DNA from: SMWC01 sp045561055
Lineage (GTDB): Bacteria > Pseudomonadota > Gammaproteobacteria > Steroidobacterales > Rariloculaceae
Length of the DNA stretch: 35,071 bases
NCBI GenBank assembly: GCA_045561055.1
Contig: JBJKYL010000002.1
Coordinates: 1 to 35,071, forward strand
Direction of reading: 5' to 3'
Shown: positions 15,708 to 24,537 of the stretch, piece by piece
Position numbering within the stretch: the stretch's first letter is position 1
Layout of the letters: each line of letters starts with the position of its first letter
Translations under genes and position numbers: made by a program
Notes under the pieces: generated by a model
Told to the model about the DNA's origin: nothing
What the model saw: the letters and a program-made list of their open reading frames with translations, nothing else
The model's database searches: none

Positions 15708-18653
15708 TCAACTCTTCATACGCTCAGAGTCGGGATCGTAAAAATAAGGCCGAGAAATAGTTGCGGTTACGATCTCATTTTTCAAACGAATATGCGCTGT
15801 CTTTCCGATTCTGTTATGACCGTCCATTAGCAAGGCCAGCGCTACAGACCGAGACTGTGAAACACTCCACACGCAAGCTGTAACAAATCCCTCAGAGGCC
15901 TCCTGTCGGCCACCGGGCGTTATGGTTGCACCTTCCATTACTAACCGGGAAGGATCATCAATAAGCAAACCGACCAATTCACATCGTGGTGTATTGCCGC
16001 GACGACGAATCGATACAGATCGCTTACCGATATAATCAACCTTCTTCTTAGACATGACCCAACTCATACCAAGATCGTATGGATCTACAGTGCCATCCAC
16101 CTCGTGGCCCAATGACAAGAACCCCTTTTCTACACGCAAGACGTGATTAGCCTCTGATCCGATCGGCATTAACTCAAATGGTCTGCCTAACTCGAGCAGG
16201 CGTTCCCAAAGCCTCAGCGCGTATCGAGACCGGACATTTATCTCAAAACTAAGCTCACCGGTGAAACTTACGCGACAAACCCGCGCCGGAATGCCCTCAA
16301 GGATACCCTCCCTCATTGCCATAAATGGAAAAGCTGCCGCAGTAAAATCGATATCAGAATCGATTTGCGATAAAAACTCACGCGCTTTGGGTCCGCAGAC
16401 TGTGGCATTAGACCATTGGGCAGTTATCGGTGTAATCCAAACATTCCAATTGGGCCGTTGGACCTGTAAAAAATGCTGCATATGTCGATAGACTACTTCA
16501 GCATTCGCGGTTGAAGTCGACATCAGATAGTGATTCTCGCCCAGCTTAAATGTCACTCCGTCGTCGAGAATCAAACCGTCTTCTGTCAGCATCACACCGT
16601 ATCGCCCCATGCCAACTTTTAAAGTTGAGAACATGTTTGTATAAAGCATATCGAGAAAATACGTTGCGTCTGGCCCACATATATCAAATTTACCAAGTGG
16701 TGACCCATCATAAACTGCAATATTCTCTCGTGTCGCAAGAGCTTCTCGGTTCACTGTTTCTTGAAATGTTTCCCTAGGTCTTGGGAAATAGCCCGGCCGT
16801 CGCCAACGAGATCCCGACTCATACATAGTCGCACCGTTGTCTTTATTCCATTGCGTTATAGGGGTGTGGCGATAGGGCAGTAGCGCTGTTTTTTCTTGCC
16901 CACCAGCAATCGCACCAAACTCAACCGGAACAAAAGGCGATCGAAAGGTTGTTGTCCCAATATCCGACAGCGCGATGTTCGCGTGCTGTGCGATAGCGCC
17001 TACAATATTTATGTTCCCTGTTTTGCCTTGATCAATACCCATGCCAGCGGTCGTATATCTTTTGACATGCTCGACCGCACCGAATCCTTCTCTAATCGCA
17101 AGGTGCACATCATTGAGCGTCACGTCATTTTGAATATCAACGAAGGAACGAGCACTTAATTTTTGTTGATTAACAAACCATAGCGCTTCAACAGCATAAT
17201 CAGTTTCAACAGCAGCTGAGGGGACAGAAATTTCCGTGCTTACAAAACCACAATCACTTGCGGCAAGGGATCCTACTTCAATACCCTCTACTAGAATATT
17301 ATGCAAATCGAATGTCCCTGCTGCTGCACCAACGCAGTAACAATCCTGGACGGCCTTGTGGGGAACAAAAGCTGCCAATGCTTCATTGTATTTCAGGCTA
17401 CTTCTTGACTGAGAATAAAGATGGACCGTCGGATTCCAACCACCAGACACACAAAGCAAGTCACACGGTACGGACCTAGTAGAACCATCCAAACGTGATT
17501 GGACAATTACTGATTGAACCTGTCGCCAACCTACCGTACGCGCAATAACATGATTAGTGAGTATATGAGTGTCACCGACTAGCTCACGGACAGCGAGACT
17601 AGGCTCGGCACGAGAATCTACAATCGATGCTATATCAATACCGGCTGCTATCATATCGGCGGCAACTTGGTATGCGCTATCATTGTTTGTAAAGATCACC
17701 GCTCGTTTTCCTGGCAAAACTGCGTATCGATTCACGTATATCTGTACTGCAGATGCCAACATAACGCCTGGCCGATCATTGTTTGGAAAAACTAAAGTTC
17801 GCTCAATCGCCCCACAAGCGATAACGACGCGACGCGCACGGATTTTCCAGGTGCGTTGTATTAATTTCTTTGATTCTGGCTGACGTTCAGTGACAACAAC
17901 AAGGTTTTGTTCCCGGTAACCCCACGCAACTGACTGCTGAAGCCGCGTTACATTACTTAAGCTATCAAGCTCGTCGGTTACGCTCACAACCCAATCGTGA
18001 GCGGGCTGATTATCTATTCGATCCTTTCGACCCAACAAACCGCCACCCGCACGCGTACCGTCATCTACTAGAACAGTACGTGCACCACTTCGCGCAACAG
18101 TCAGCGCCGCCATAAGGCCGGCAGGCCCAGAACCTACAATTAGCACATCACAGTGCCAGTTTCTCGACTCATAATGCCCTGAGACCGGGGCTTGTTGTGG
18201 CGCATTGGCTAATCCTGCGCTTCGACGAATAAAAGGCTCAAAAAATCGCCAATTCGGCCACTTAAATGTTTTGTAGTAGAACGCAGCGGGTATTATTTTT
18301 GCAAACAGTTGATTCACGCTCAGCAGGTCAAACTTTGGGGATGGCCAACAATTAACGGATACCGCACGTAATCCATCGCGAAGAAGAACGTTAGTTATGG
18401 CCTGGTTTCCGCAAGCTGCTTCACCCAAGAGCTCTACGAAAGAGGATGGTTCTTCATTCCCTGCGCCGACGATGCCGCGAGGACGATGATACTTAAAACT
18501 CCGCGCCGTTAGCTTTTCGCCGTTGGCGATTAATGCCGACGCTAACGTATCGCCCTGATAACCATAGTATCGGGCACCGTTAAACTCAAAGCTAATAGGC
18601 TTTGTTCGATCAATATCGCCACCGCTAGAAAGGCGTCGAAGATTGTCAGGCAT
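15708..18653 (-). CDS. soxA: Sarcosine oxidase alpha subunit
   Basis: This large subunit has 981 residues from the chosen start. It comprises an N-terminal 2Fe-2S-ferredoxin-like fold without cluster cysteines (FNGARYYGYQGDTLASAL, RSFKYHRPRG), an NAD(P)/FAD-binding domain (LIVGSGPAGLMAAL at about 172-185), and a C-terminal GcvT-like aminomethyltransferase domain that binds tetrahydrofolate (GMGRYGVMLTEDG, MPIGSEANHVLRVEKGF). It passes the methyl of sarcosine to THF as methylene, or releases formaldehyde. I prefer the ATG at 18653, which overlaps the soxD stop by 8 bases and gives the expected N-terminus MPDNLRRLSSGGDIDRTKP. An ATG at 18683 would add ten residues not usual in the family. Confidence 0.95.
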   Translation of the reverse strand: MPDNLRRLSSGGDIDRTKPISFEFNGARYYGYQGDTLASALIANGEKLTARSFKYHRPRGIVGAGNEEPSSFVELLGEAACGNQAITNVLLRDGLRAVSVNCWPSPKFDLLSVNQLFAKIIPAAFYYKTFKWPNWRFFEPFIRRSAGLANAPQQAPVSGHYESRNWHCDVLIVGSGPAGLMAALTVARSGARTVLVDDGTRAGGGLLGRKDRIDNQPAHDWVVSVTDELDSLSNVTRLQQSVAWGYREQNLVVVTERQPESKKLIQRTWKIRARRVVIACGAIERTLVFPNNDRPGVMLASAVQIYVNRYAVLPGKRAVIFTNNDSAYQVAADMIAAGIDIASIVDSRAEPSLAVRELVGDTHILTNHVIARTVGWRQVQSVIVQSRLDGSTRSVPCDLLCVSGGWNPTVHLYSQSRSSLKYNEALAAFVPHKAVQDCYCVGAAAGTFDLHNILVEGIEVGSLAASDCGFVSTEISVPSAAVETDYAVEALWFVNQQKLSARSFVDIQNDVTLNDVHLAIREGFGAVEHVKRYTTAGMGIDQGKTGNINIVGAIAQHANIALSDIGTTTFRSPFVPVEFGAIAGGQEKTALLPYRHTPITQWNKDNGATMYESGSRWRRPGYFPRPRETFQETVNREALATRENIAVYDGSPLGKFDICGPDATYFLDMLYTNMFSTLKVGMGRYGVMLTEDGLILDDGVTFKLGENHYLMSTSTANAEVVYRHMQHFLQVQRPNWNVWITPITAQWSNATVCGPKAREFLSQIDSDIDFTAAAFPFMAMREGILEGIPARVCRVSFTGELSFEINVRSRYALRLWERLLELGRPFELMPIGSEANHVLRVEKGFLSLGHEVDGTVDPYDLGMSWVMSKKKVDYIGKRSVSIRRRGNTPRCELVGLLIDDPSRLVMEGATITPGGRQEASEGFVTACVWSVSQSRSVALALLMDGHNRIGKTAHIRLKNEIVTATISRPYFYDPDSERMKS

Positions 18654-18909
18654 GTGACTTACTAGTATTTGCAAGAATCTCATGCGTTACTGTGTCCCGT
18701 CTAACGGAAAACCACTGTTCACAACCCATAACATGCCACCATTCCTCGGTGACAGAACCCATAGGATTGGGCGCTACGGTGAGATAATCGACCCAGTCAG
18801 AATCCGTGAGTTCATCGATATATTCAGTCAGCTTGTTTCTCGACGGGCCACCGTTAACAAACTCAATTTCATTTCTCGGACCACAAAATGGACACGTAAT
18901 TTCTAGCAT
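18646..18909 (-). CDS. soxD: Sarcosine oxidase delta subunit
   Basis: This 87-residue zinc-binding small subunit of heterotetrameric sarcosine oxidase has ITCPFCGPRNEIEF (Cys6, Cys9) near the start and WWHVMGCEQWFSVRRDT later, whose His and Cys complete the usual zinc site. The length is normal. AGGAAAG lies 8 bases before the ATG. It sits 12 bases after the soxB stop, and its end overlaps soxA. Confidence 0.94.
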   Translation of the reverse strand: MLEITCPFCGPRNEIEFVNGGPSRNKLTEYIDELTDSDWVDYLTVAPNPMGSVTEEWWHVMGCEQWFSVRRDTVTHEILANTSKSHA

Positions 18910-18921
18910 TGCGAATCTTTC

Positions 18922-20172
18922 CTAATGTGATGCAGTCGTTCCGGACTCAAGGATAAAATCTAGGTGCTTGAATCGATTTAGCGAAACGGGCTCGATTAAC
19001 TGATGTGGTTCGTTATTAGCGATAAGGTGGGCGAGTGTTAAGCCACCAGCTGGTATAGCTTTGAAACCACCCCACCAGCCTGCGGATAGAAATAAACCCG
19101 GTATATCGGTCTTGCTGACGATCGGTGTCCCATCGTGAGCAATATCTAAAGCACCTCCCCACTGCCGCAATAATTTAACTCTATTGAATGACGGGAATAG
19201 CTCCAACATTGAGCGAACAGTATCTTCGAATACGTTTTGTTTGATATCACGACGGAATGATTGTCCACTATCTGCCACACCACCAATAACTAGCTCGCCT
19301 TTATCCGACTGACTCAGATAAACCCCTAGATCCGGACAATTCACAATGACGTCGATAAGCGGTCTGATTGGTTCGGACACAAACGCGGCAAGGTTAAACG
19401 TTCGCAGCGGCAATCGGAGACCAATCGTTTCCGTTAAAGTCGTTGTATGTCCAGAGACAGTGAGCGCGACCCTTTTTGCTCTGATTTTTCCTCGCTCGGT
19501 ATCGACGCCTGTAATGGAACCATCAGCACCCCGTAGCAAGCTCTTCACGCTAGTATTCTGGTGAATCTCTACACCATGATCGTCAGCGCTTCGTGCATAC
19601 CCCCATGCAACCGCATCATGTCGACAAACGGCTGCATCAGTGTGAACCATGGCCCCAATAATAGGCAATCTAGATTCTGGGCCACCACCAGTCAGCGAAG
19701 GGATACGATGACGAAGTTCAGCGATGTCGATTGGCTCGTAGGTAGCGCCATGAAGATCCATCACAAACATCCGGCGCCTTAATTCGCGTAGCTTCGGATA
19801 CGTCTGAATGACGTCGATCATTCCGCGTTTAGAGTACATTAAGTTGTAATTAAGCTTCTGAGTTAGCTTTTCATAGAGCTCAAGTGACTTAACGTAGAAT
19901 GGGATACTTTCGTCACGTAAATAATTCGAACGGATAGTGACAGTATTTCGAGCAACATTTCCTCCGCCTAACCAGCCTTTTTCAAGCACAGCGACGTCAC
20001 TAATTCCGTGATTTTTTGCGAGGTAGTAAGCTGTCGCTAGCCCGTGTCCACCGGCTCCAACAATAAGCACCTCGTACTGATCCTTAAGTGGAGGACTCCG
20101 CCAGGCCTGACGCCAATTCTGATGATTGCTAAAAGCGTTACGTGCGAGGCTAAATATTGAGTAGTTTTGCAT
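18922..20172 (-). CDS. soxB: Sarcosine oxidase beta subunit
   Basis: This 416-residue FAD/FMN flavoprotein carries the sarcosine-oxidising site of the heterotetramer. It has a dinucleotide-binding motif VLIVGAGGHGLATAYYLAK at about residues 35-53, and His185 in VCRHDAVAWGYARSAD corresponds to the histidine that holds FMN covalently in characterised enzymes. The C-terminal GWWGGFKAIPAGG is typical. It is first in the soxB-D-A-G order. The ATG at 20172 has no clear Shine-Dalgarno sequence, but a hairpin lies just upstream at 20186-20208. This enzyme indicates growth on sarcosine or its precursors, such as dimethylglycine or glycine betaine. Confidence 0.95.
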   Translation of the reverse strand: MQNYSIFSLARNAFSNHQNWRQAWRSPPLKDQYEVLIVGAGGHGLATAYYLAKNHGISDVAVLEKGWLGGGNVARNTVTIRSNYLRDESIPFYVKSLELYEKLTQKLNYNLMYSKRGMIDVIQTYPKLRELRRRMFVMDLHGATYEPIDIAELRHRIPSLTGGGPESRLPIIGAMVHTDAAVCRHDAVAWGYARSADDHGVEIHQNTSVKSLLRGADGSITGVDTERGKIRAKRVALTVSGHTTTLTETIGLRLPLRTFNLAAFVSEPIRPLIDVIVNCPDLGVYLSQSDKGELVIGGVADSGQSFRRDIKQNVFEDTVRSMLELFPSFNRVKLLRQWGGALDIAHDGTPIVSKTDIPGLFLSAGWWGGFKAIPAGGLTLAHLIANNEPHQLIEPVSLNRFKHLDFILESGTTASH

Positions 20173-20185
20173 CGATTTTAAAATA

Positions 20186-20208
20186 CCGGAACACCCTCAG
20201 TGTACCGG
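20186..20208. promoter_or_regulatory. Hairpin immediately upstream of soxB
   Basis: CCGG-A-ACAC-CCTCA-GTGT-A-CCGG forms a stem of two 4-bp blocks around an A/A mismatch, with a 5-base loop. In the direction of soxB it is followed by TATTTTAAAATC and then the ATG 14 bases away. It could be a terminator for the serine hydrolase/CitE unit or a structure controlling soxB translation. No long T-run is present, so it is only a weak terminator candidate. Confidence 0.4.
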
Positions 20209-20297
20209 AGCCACGCCTAGTCTAGTATTCAAAAGATGACGCTGATTGCTTAGCCGTTTTCGACTCGGCGCAGCGAAAGACCCATATTTTAGCTTTT

Positions 20298-21164
20298 CTA
20301 GCACGCTCCAGTCCTATCCGCTATCGCGAGCACCCGGTACATGTCACGCAGAACAGGCTTTTCAATCAACTTACCATCGATAACCACAAGCCCTGTATCT
20401 GCTTCCTCGAAAGTTCTGATAATCCTCTGTGCATAAGCGATTTCCTCAGCACTAGGCTTAAAGATTTCATTCAGAACAGCTATTTGCTTCGGGTGGATAG
20501 CTCCCTTACCGGAAAACCCCAGTGCCTTTGCTTGTTTAGCAGCCACCGTCATCCCTGCCATGTCTTCAAGGTCAAGATGAGGAACATCAATAGCGTCAAG
20601 TCCTGCCGAAGCTGCAGCATGAACTACACGCGAACGCGCATAAAGCAGAGGTTCCCAAGCATTCTCACATCTGAGTTCGGCAGCCATATCAACGCCACCG
20701 AAGAAAAGCGCTTCTATCCTCGGACTACTATGTGCTATGTCAAACGCGGCCTCCAGCGCTTGAGTCGTTTCGATGATGACGTGCAGACGCGTGCCGTGGC
20801 CGCGCTCAGTAAGTTTATTATCGAGCATAGCAACCTCGTCGGGCGTTTGAACCTTAGGTAACATCAATGCCGGCGGTGGGGAATCCGACGCCAATACCGC
20901 TCGCGCGTCGGCAACGCCAAAAGAATCGTTCAAACAGTTGATTCGCACTATTCGCTCCACACCGTCTTCAGCCTGAGGAGTCTCGAACAGCCTCATGGTG
21001 TGAGCCCGTGCAGTATCCTTATCCTTTGGCGCGATGCCGTCTTCAAGTTCCACGCAGACAATATCGGCACCCGACGCAAGAGCCTTGGAAAACATCTCGG
21101 GCCGCAGGCCCGGCGAAAAAATAAAACTTCGGCGTGGGCGTATCGTAGAGTTAGGCTCAGTCAA
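20298..21164 (-). CDS. CitE-like HpcH/HpaI lyase family protein
   Basis: This 288-residue TIM-barrel protein is of the citrate lyase beta/malyl-CoA lyase family. Typical features are RRSFIFSPGLRPEMF, DIVCVELEDGIAPKDK (acidic Glu39/Glu41/Asp42), RIVRINCLNDSF, ALMLPKVQTPDEV, FFGGVDMAAEL and FSGKGAIHPKQI. Free-standing CitE-like proteins cleave or hydrolyse acyl-CoA thioesters such as malyl-CoA or citramalyl-CoA; no citrate lyase alpha or gamma subunit is nearby. The start is TTG at 21164, overlapping the upstream serine hydrolase stop by four bases (TTGA), so coupling is likely. The substrate is unknown. Confidence 0.86.
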   Translation of the reverse strand: MTEPNSTIRPRRSFIFSPGLRPEMFSKALASGADIVCVELEDGIAPKDKDTARAHTMRLFETPQAEDGVERIVRINCLNDSFGVADARAVLASDSPPPALMLPKVQTPDEVAMLDNKLTERGHGTRLHVIIETTQALEAAFDIAHSSPRIEALFFGGVDMAAELRCENAWEPLLYARSRVVHAAASAGLDAIDVPHLDLEDMAGMTVAAKQAKALGFSGKGAIHPKQIAVLNEIFKPSAEEIAYAQRIIRTFEEADTGLVVIDGKLIEKPVLRDMYRVLAIADRTGAC

Positions 21165-22414
21165 TTTATTAGCGCTTGGTATACAACGTTGTTGAACTGT
21201 TCGCGGATTGGGAAAAACCCCGATCCTCGCAGTTGTGGCAAGAACATCGCCACAAGGTCTTCCTTTGGGTCAACGAGAAAATAGGTACCATAAGCACCAG
21301 CCCAACCATACTCCCCTACGCTACCTAGCAGCTGAGACTCGGCCACGTTAGTTCTGACTCTAACGCCGAGCCCCCAGCCATAGCCCACAAGATTCTCGTC
21401 TGGAATATTAACTCCTGGCGGGAGATGATCCATTATCATAAGCTCAACTGTTTTTGGGCTAAGCAAACGAACACCGTCAAGTTCACCCCCGTTCAGCAAC
21501 ATCTGTGCAAACCGCAGATAATCGTTAGCCGTCGAAAAAAGACCGCCGGTCCCACGGGGAGCCCTGGGTAACCTTAGCTCTGCCGCAAGCGGTTCTGACC
21601 ACCGATGTTCGGTAATACCATCTTCATTCACCGCATAAACCGCCGGCATCCGATGAGACTCTACCTGGGGCACGAAAAAACCCGTATCAACCATGCCGAG
21701 TGGCCGCAAAATCCGTTCTTCAAAAAATGCATCAATAGTCTGCTTAGACACAACCTCTATAAGGTATCCGAGTATGTTTGTCGCTTCACTATACCGCCAC
21801 TCCGTTCCCGGAATATATGCCAACGGCTGTTTACCAACCTCTACCATCTGCTGTTGCAATGTTAGATCAAGATTAAGCCACACTTGATTGTGTCGCGGAT
21901 CTTGACCGTTTCCCGGCAATCCCGACGTGTGTGTTAGGAGATCTCGAATATTCATCTCTCTCGCTTCTATTCCCTCAGGATTCGTTACCTCAGTCTTCAT
22001 CCCAGTCAATTCCGGAATGTATCGCGATACGGGATCATCGAGCTGAAAATACCCTTCTTCGTATAGCATCATGACAGCGGCACTGGTGATCGGCTTAGTC
22101 ATTGATGCCATTCGGAAAATAGCGTCCTCCCTCATCGACTCTGACTTCGTCATCTCCATCCGACCTAAAGCACTAAGATGTGCTAACTTTCCGTTCCTTG
22201 CTATCGCCACGACAACTCCGGCCATCCGGCCTTCTGCGATGTACGACTCGAACAGAGCGTCCACACGTTTAAGTCGTTCACTCGAAATACCGACCGACTC
22301 GGGCGCTGCCTTAGGAAGAACTTGGGAAAATCCGTTAACCGAAACAGTCGCAAGCGCAAAAGCTATCAACAAGATCGGTGTAGCTGAGTTTTTTTGAGTC
22401 CGCTGCCTATTCAT
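21161..22414 (-). CDS. Secreted serine hydrolase, class C beta-lactamase family
   Basis: This 417-residue protein has a signal peptide (about residues 12-31, ILLIAFALATVSVNGFS). It has the catalytic Ser104-x-x-Lys107 in RMASMTKP and Tyr208 in WRYSEATN, the position of the class C tyrosine. DLLTHTSGLPG is characteristic of the EstB/DAE peptidase/beta-lactamase-like esterases. The third KTG-type element is not obvious; GAYGTYFLVDP near residue 380 may replace it. Esterase or amidase activity is more likely than antibiotic resistance. The start has GGAGATAAG 5-9 bases upstream. It is coupled to the CitE-like gene and divergent from the reductase-like gene at 22522. Confidence 0.87.
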   Translation of the reverse strand: MNRQRTQKNSATPILLIAFALATVSVNGFSQVLPKAAPESVGISSERLKRVDALFESYIAEGRMAGVVVAIARNGKLAHLSALGRMEMTKSESMREDAIFRMASMTKPITSAAVMMLYEEGYFQLDDPVSRYIPELTGMKTEVTNPEGIEAREMNIRDLLTHTSGLPGNGQDPRHNQVWLNLDLTLQQQMVEVGKQPLAYIPGTEWRYSEATNILGYLIEVVSKQTIDAFFEERILRPLGMVDTGFFVPQVESHRMPAVYAVNEDGITEHRWSEPLAAELRLPRAPRGTGGLFSTANDYLRFAQMLLNGGELDGVRLLSPKTVELMIMDHLPPGVNIPDENLVGYGWGLGVRVRTNVAESQLLGSVGEYGWAGAYGTYFLVDPKEDLVAMFLPQLRGSGFFPIREQFNNVVYQALIN

Positions 22415-22487
22415 AACTTCTTATCTCCTTGACCCAGGCACCCCTTAAATACAAAAGGTGCGCGTAAATAAAACTGCTCGCGGTTTG

Positions 22488-22500
22488 CCTCTAGAAGAGG
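22488..22500. promoter_or_regulatory. Short dyad in divergent intergenic region
   Basis: CCTCT-AGA-AGAGG lies in the 107-base gap between the serine hydrolase start (22414, minus) and the reductase-like gene (22522, plus). It could be an operator serving both directions. It is only five-base arms, so weak evidence. Confidence 0.25.
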
Positions 22501-22521
22501 ATATAGCCCACAATTGAGACT

Positions 22522-23388
22522 ATGATCAAGTATATTGAGCGAACACGCGCTTACTATTCCGAGCAAGGCTACCCAGCCTACCAATGGGCGTCTAACAACA
22601 TGATCCCGTTTGCTGCGATGCAAAAACCCCTCAGTGAATGCCGTGTGGTTTTAATTACCACTGCCGCACCCTACCGGAAAGGTTTATCGGATCAAGGTCC
22701 TGGCGCACCATTAAATGGAGCCGCAAAGTTCTACAGCGTTTATACCGTGCCGGTTACTCCGTGTCCGGACCTACGTATCGCTCATGTCGCTTATGACCGC
22801 AAGCATTGCAAGGCCGATGACAGTAACACTTGGCTCCCGCTAACCGCGTTACATCACGCGTGCAGAAAAAAAGTTTTCGCGAACCTCGCGGGTGAGCTAA
22901 TCGGCGTGCCCACCAACCGCAGTCAAAGAGTTACTCTTACACAAGACGCACCTAAAACACTTGAATATGTGCAGGCTCTACAAGCAGATGTGGCGCTATT
23001 GGTTCCCAACTGTCCGGTCTGCCATCAATCTGTCAGTTTAATCGCACGTTATCTAGAGGAACACGAAGTACCAACAGTTGTTATGGGTTGCGCCCGAGAT
23101 ATCGTAGAAAATGTCGGCGTGCCACGATTTTGGTGGAGTGACTTTCCGCTTGGTCATGCGGCCGGCAAACCACATGACTCAAACTCGCAGGCCGCAACAT
23201 TAGCAGGTGCACTGCAATTATTTACAACCGCCCAAGTTGCAGCAACAACCGTCCAGTCACCGCAAATGTGGTCCAATAACGATGACTGGAAACAGGATTT
23301 TATGAATATCGAAAACTTAAACGCGGAACATATAGAGAGATTGAAAGGCGAGCATGAAAAAACTCGCGCTATGAAAAAGAGAGGATGA
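22522..23388 (+). CDS. Glycine/sarcosine/D-proline reductase subunit B-like protein, cysteine form
   Basis: This 288-residue protein resembles the B subunit of glycine, sarcosine, betaine and D-proline reductases (GrdB/PrdB). It has the N-terminal TRAYYSEQGYPAYQWA, ITTAAPYRKG, and a redox segment VALLVPNCPVCHQSVSLIA with Cys164-x-x-Cys167-His. In the anaerobic enzymes this region holds selenocysteine (U-x-x-C). Here the codon is an ordinary cysteine and no in-frame TGA exists. No partner subunits (GrdA, GrdC or PrdA) are nearby, and the surroundings are aerobic (oxidases and oxygenases), so classical Stickland reduction is unlikely. The true reaction is unknown. Proximity to soxBDAG is suggestive only. 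Confidence 0.72.
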   Translation: MIKYIERTRAYYSEQGYPAYQWASNNMIPFAAMQKPLSECRVVLITTAAPYRKGLSDQGPGAPLNGAAKFYSVYTVPVTPCPDLRIAHVAYDRKHCKADDSNTWLPLTALHHACRKKVFANLAGELIGVPTNRSQRVTLTQDAPKTLEYVQALQADVALLVPNCPVCHQSVSLIARYLEEHEVPTVVMGCARDIVENVGVPRFWWSDFPLGHAAGKPHDSNSQAATLAGALQLFTTAQVAATTVQSPQMWSNNDDWKQDFMNIENLNAEHIERLKGEHEKTRAMKKRG

Positions 23389-23403
23389 TCAGCCTCACGA
23401 GGT

Positions 23404-24537
23404 CTAGTTAGGAGCCGTCTCTGATTCGTAATCCATCAGCGCTTGTTCAAAATCCATGAATGATTGATTGTCGAGACAAATACTCTCCTCGAGCCGCCAA
23501 TCATCAACGCTACGAAAAAACCGTCTTGCTGACCAAGGCTCAGTATATGCGACGGGATCTTCGACCATAATATCGATAACTAGCTCGCTATCGCTGTCTC
23601 GGCGTATACGCTCGACTACACGAAGCTGTTCACTGTGAGGTAGTCCGCGACGATCAACCCAGGTTCTATCATTAAAATTTACGGTCTCCACAACCAACGT
23701 ATCGCCTTCCCAATACCCGATCGATTCGCCCATCCATGACGGTGGTCGACCTTCGCGATGCTCGCGCCCGTCCGTGTAGATATAACGATTAAGGTGCATC
23801 CATTCATACATAATTAAGACACGCTCAGGTGTCTGTACAATCTCGAACGGCGCTGGATGAGCGTAGATTCGAGGCGTACCTGAGGGCAAACACTGGTAAA
23901 CGGGATCATTGGTATCGGAAACCGCAACACCGCGAGGTCCAAACGTTGGTTTTGATGCTTCGAAACGTTCTCTACCCCAAGGTGTCATCGATGGCACTTC
24001 AGCAGTAAAGGCGTAGTTCTCATAGCTATGACTGTAGTGATAATTCCACATACCACTCAAATCAGTGCCCTCAGCGACTTGCTGTTCTACGCTGATATCA
24101 TCCGGCTCCCCACGAGCGATGGCATCAGCAGCCGCTCCCCCAACCAATGCTATACCGTCGGCATCGACGATACGAAGAAGACGCATCGAAGGAGCACCGT
24201 TTCTAGCAGGATTGCCGGTCAGCTCAATAATATCGCCTGGTTGAAGTAAATCGCGGGTCCAAACAGCGTTGTGCCGGGTACCGCCTGGACCTATCCCACG
24301 GGCTAAGCGGTTTGGTGTGGTCAGTTCACCAGACCATTCAACAATACCACCATCATTAGACGGAACCGCGATATAGACCAACGTATGAGGAAAAATGAAC
24401 CGAAATCTGGTCACGGGCCCCTTAAGAGATACTGTTTCAGTTGAGTCGTAGAGAGCCGCGCCATGGTGTGCGGACAAATCAACGCTCACTAGAAAAGATG
24501 CTGATACCAGTAAACTTGCTATGCGTCGCACATCCAC
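23404..24537 (-). CDS. Secreted DUF6152-like protein, larger form
   Basis: This protein has 377 residues from the chosen start, with a signal peptide ASLLVSASFLVSVDLSA and a mature N-terminus beginning HHGAALYDSTETVSLKGPV. The first ~100 residues form a beta-rich domain related to the tandem proteins at 32875-34977 (shared HHGA start, then a PH motif in FIFPHTLV). The C-terminal half has QCLPSGTPRIYAHPAPFEI, IGYWEGDTLVVETVNFND and DPVAYTEPW, again like those proteins. I set the start at GTG 24537, with GAGGGGG about 6 bases upstream; a frame open to 24669 adds an unlikely 44-residue leader. I know of no established function for the family. Confidence 0.75.
   Translation of the reverse strand: MDVRRIASLLVSASFLVSVDLSAHHGAALYDSTETVSLKGPVTRFRFIFPHTLVYIAVPSNDGGIVEWSGELTTPNRLARGIGPGGTRHNAVWTRDLLQPGDIIELTGNPARNGAPSMRLLRIVDADGIALVGGAAADAIARGEPDDISVEQQVAEGTDLSGMWNYHYSHSYENYAFTAEVPSMTPWGRERFEASKPTFGPRGVAVSDTNDPVYQCLPSGTPRIYAHPAPFEIVQTPERVLIMYEWMHLNRYIYTDGREHREGRPPSWMGESIGYWEGDTLVVETVNFNDRTWVDRRGLPHSEQLRVVERIRRDSDSELVIDIMVEDPVAYTEPWSARRFFRSVDDWRLEESICLDNQSFMDFEQALMDYESETAPN

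Noticed and set aside
22411..22623. Minus-strand 70-residue frame over the divergent gap
   Set aside because: It overlaps the start of the reductase-like gene and the leader of the serine hydrolase; there is no support beyond being open.
22522..23388. Selenocysteine (in-frame TGA) in the reductase-like gene
   Set aside because: The frame is uninterrupted and the redox position encodes cysteine (CPVC), so no recoding is needed.
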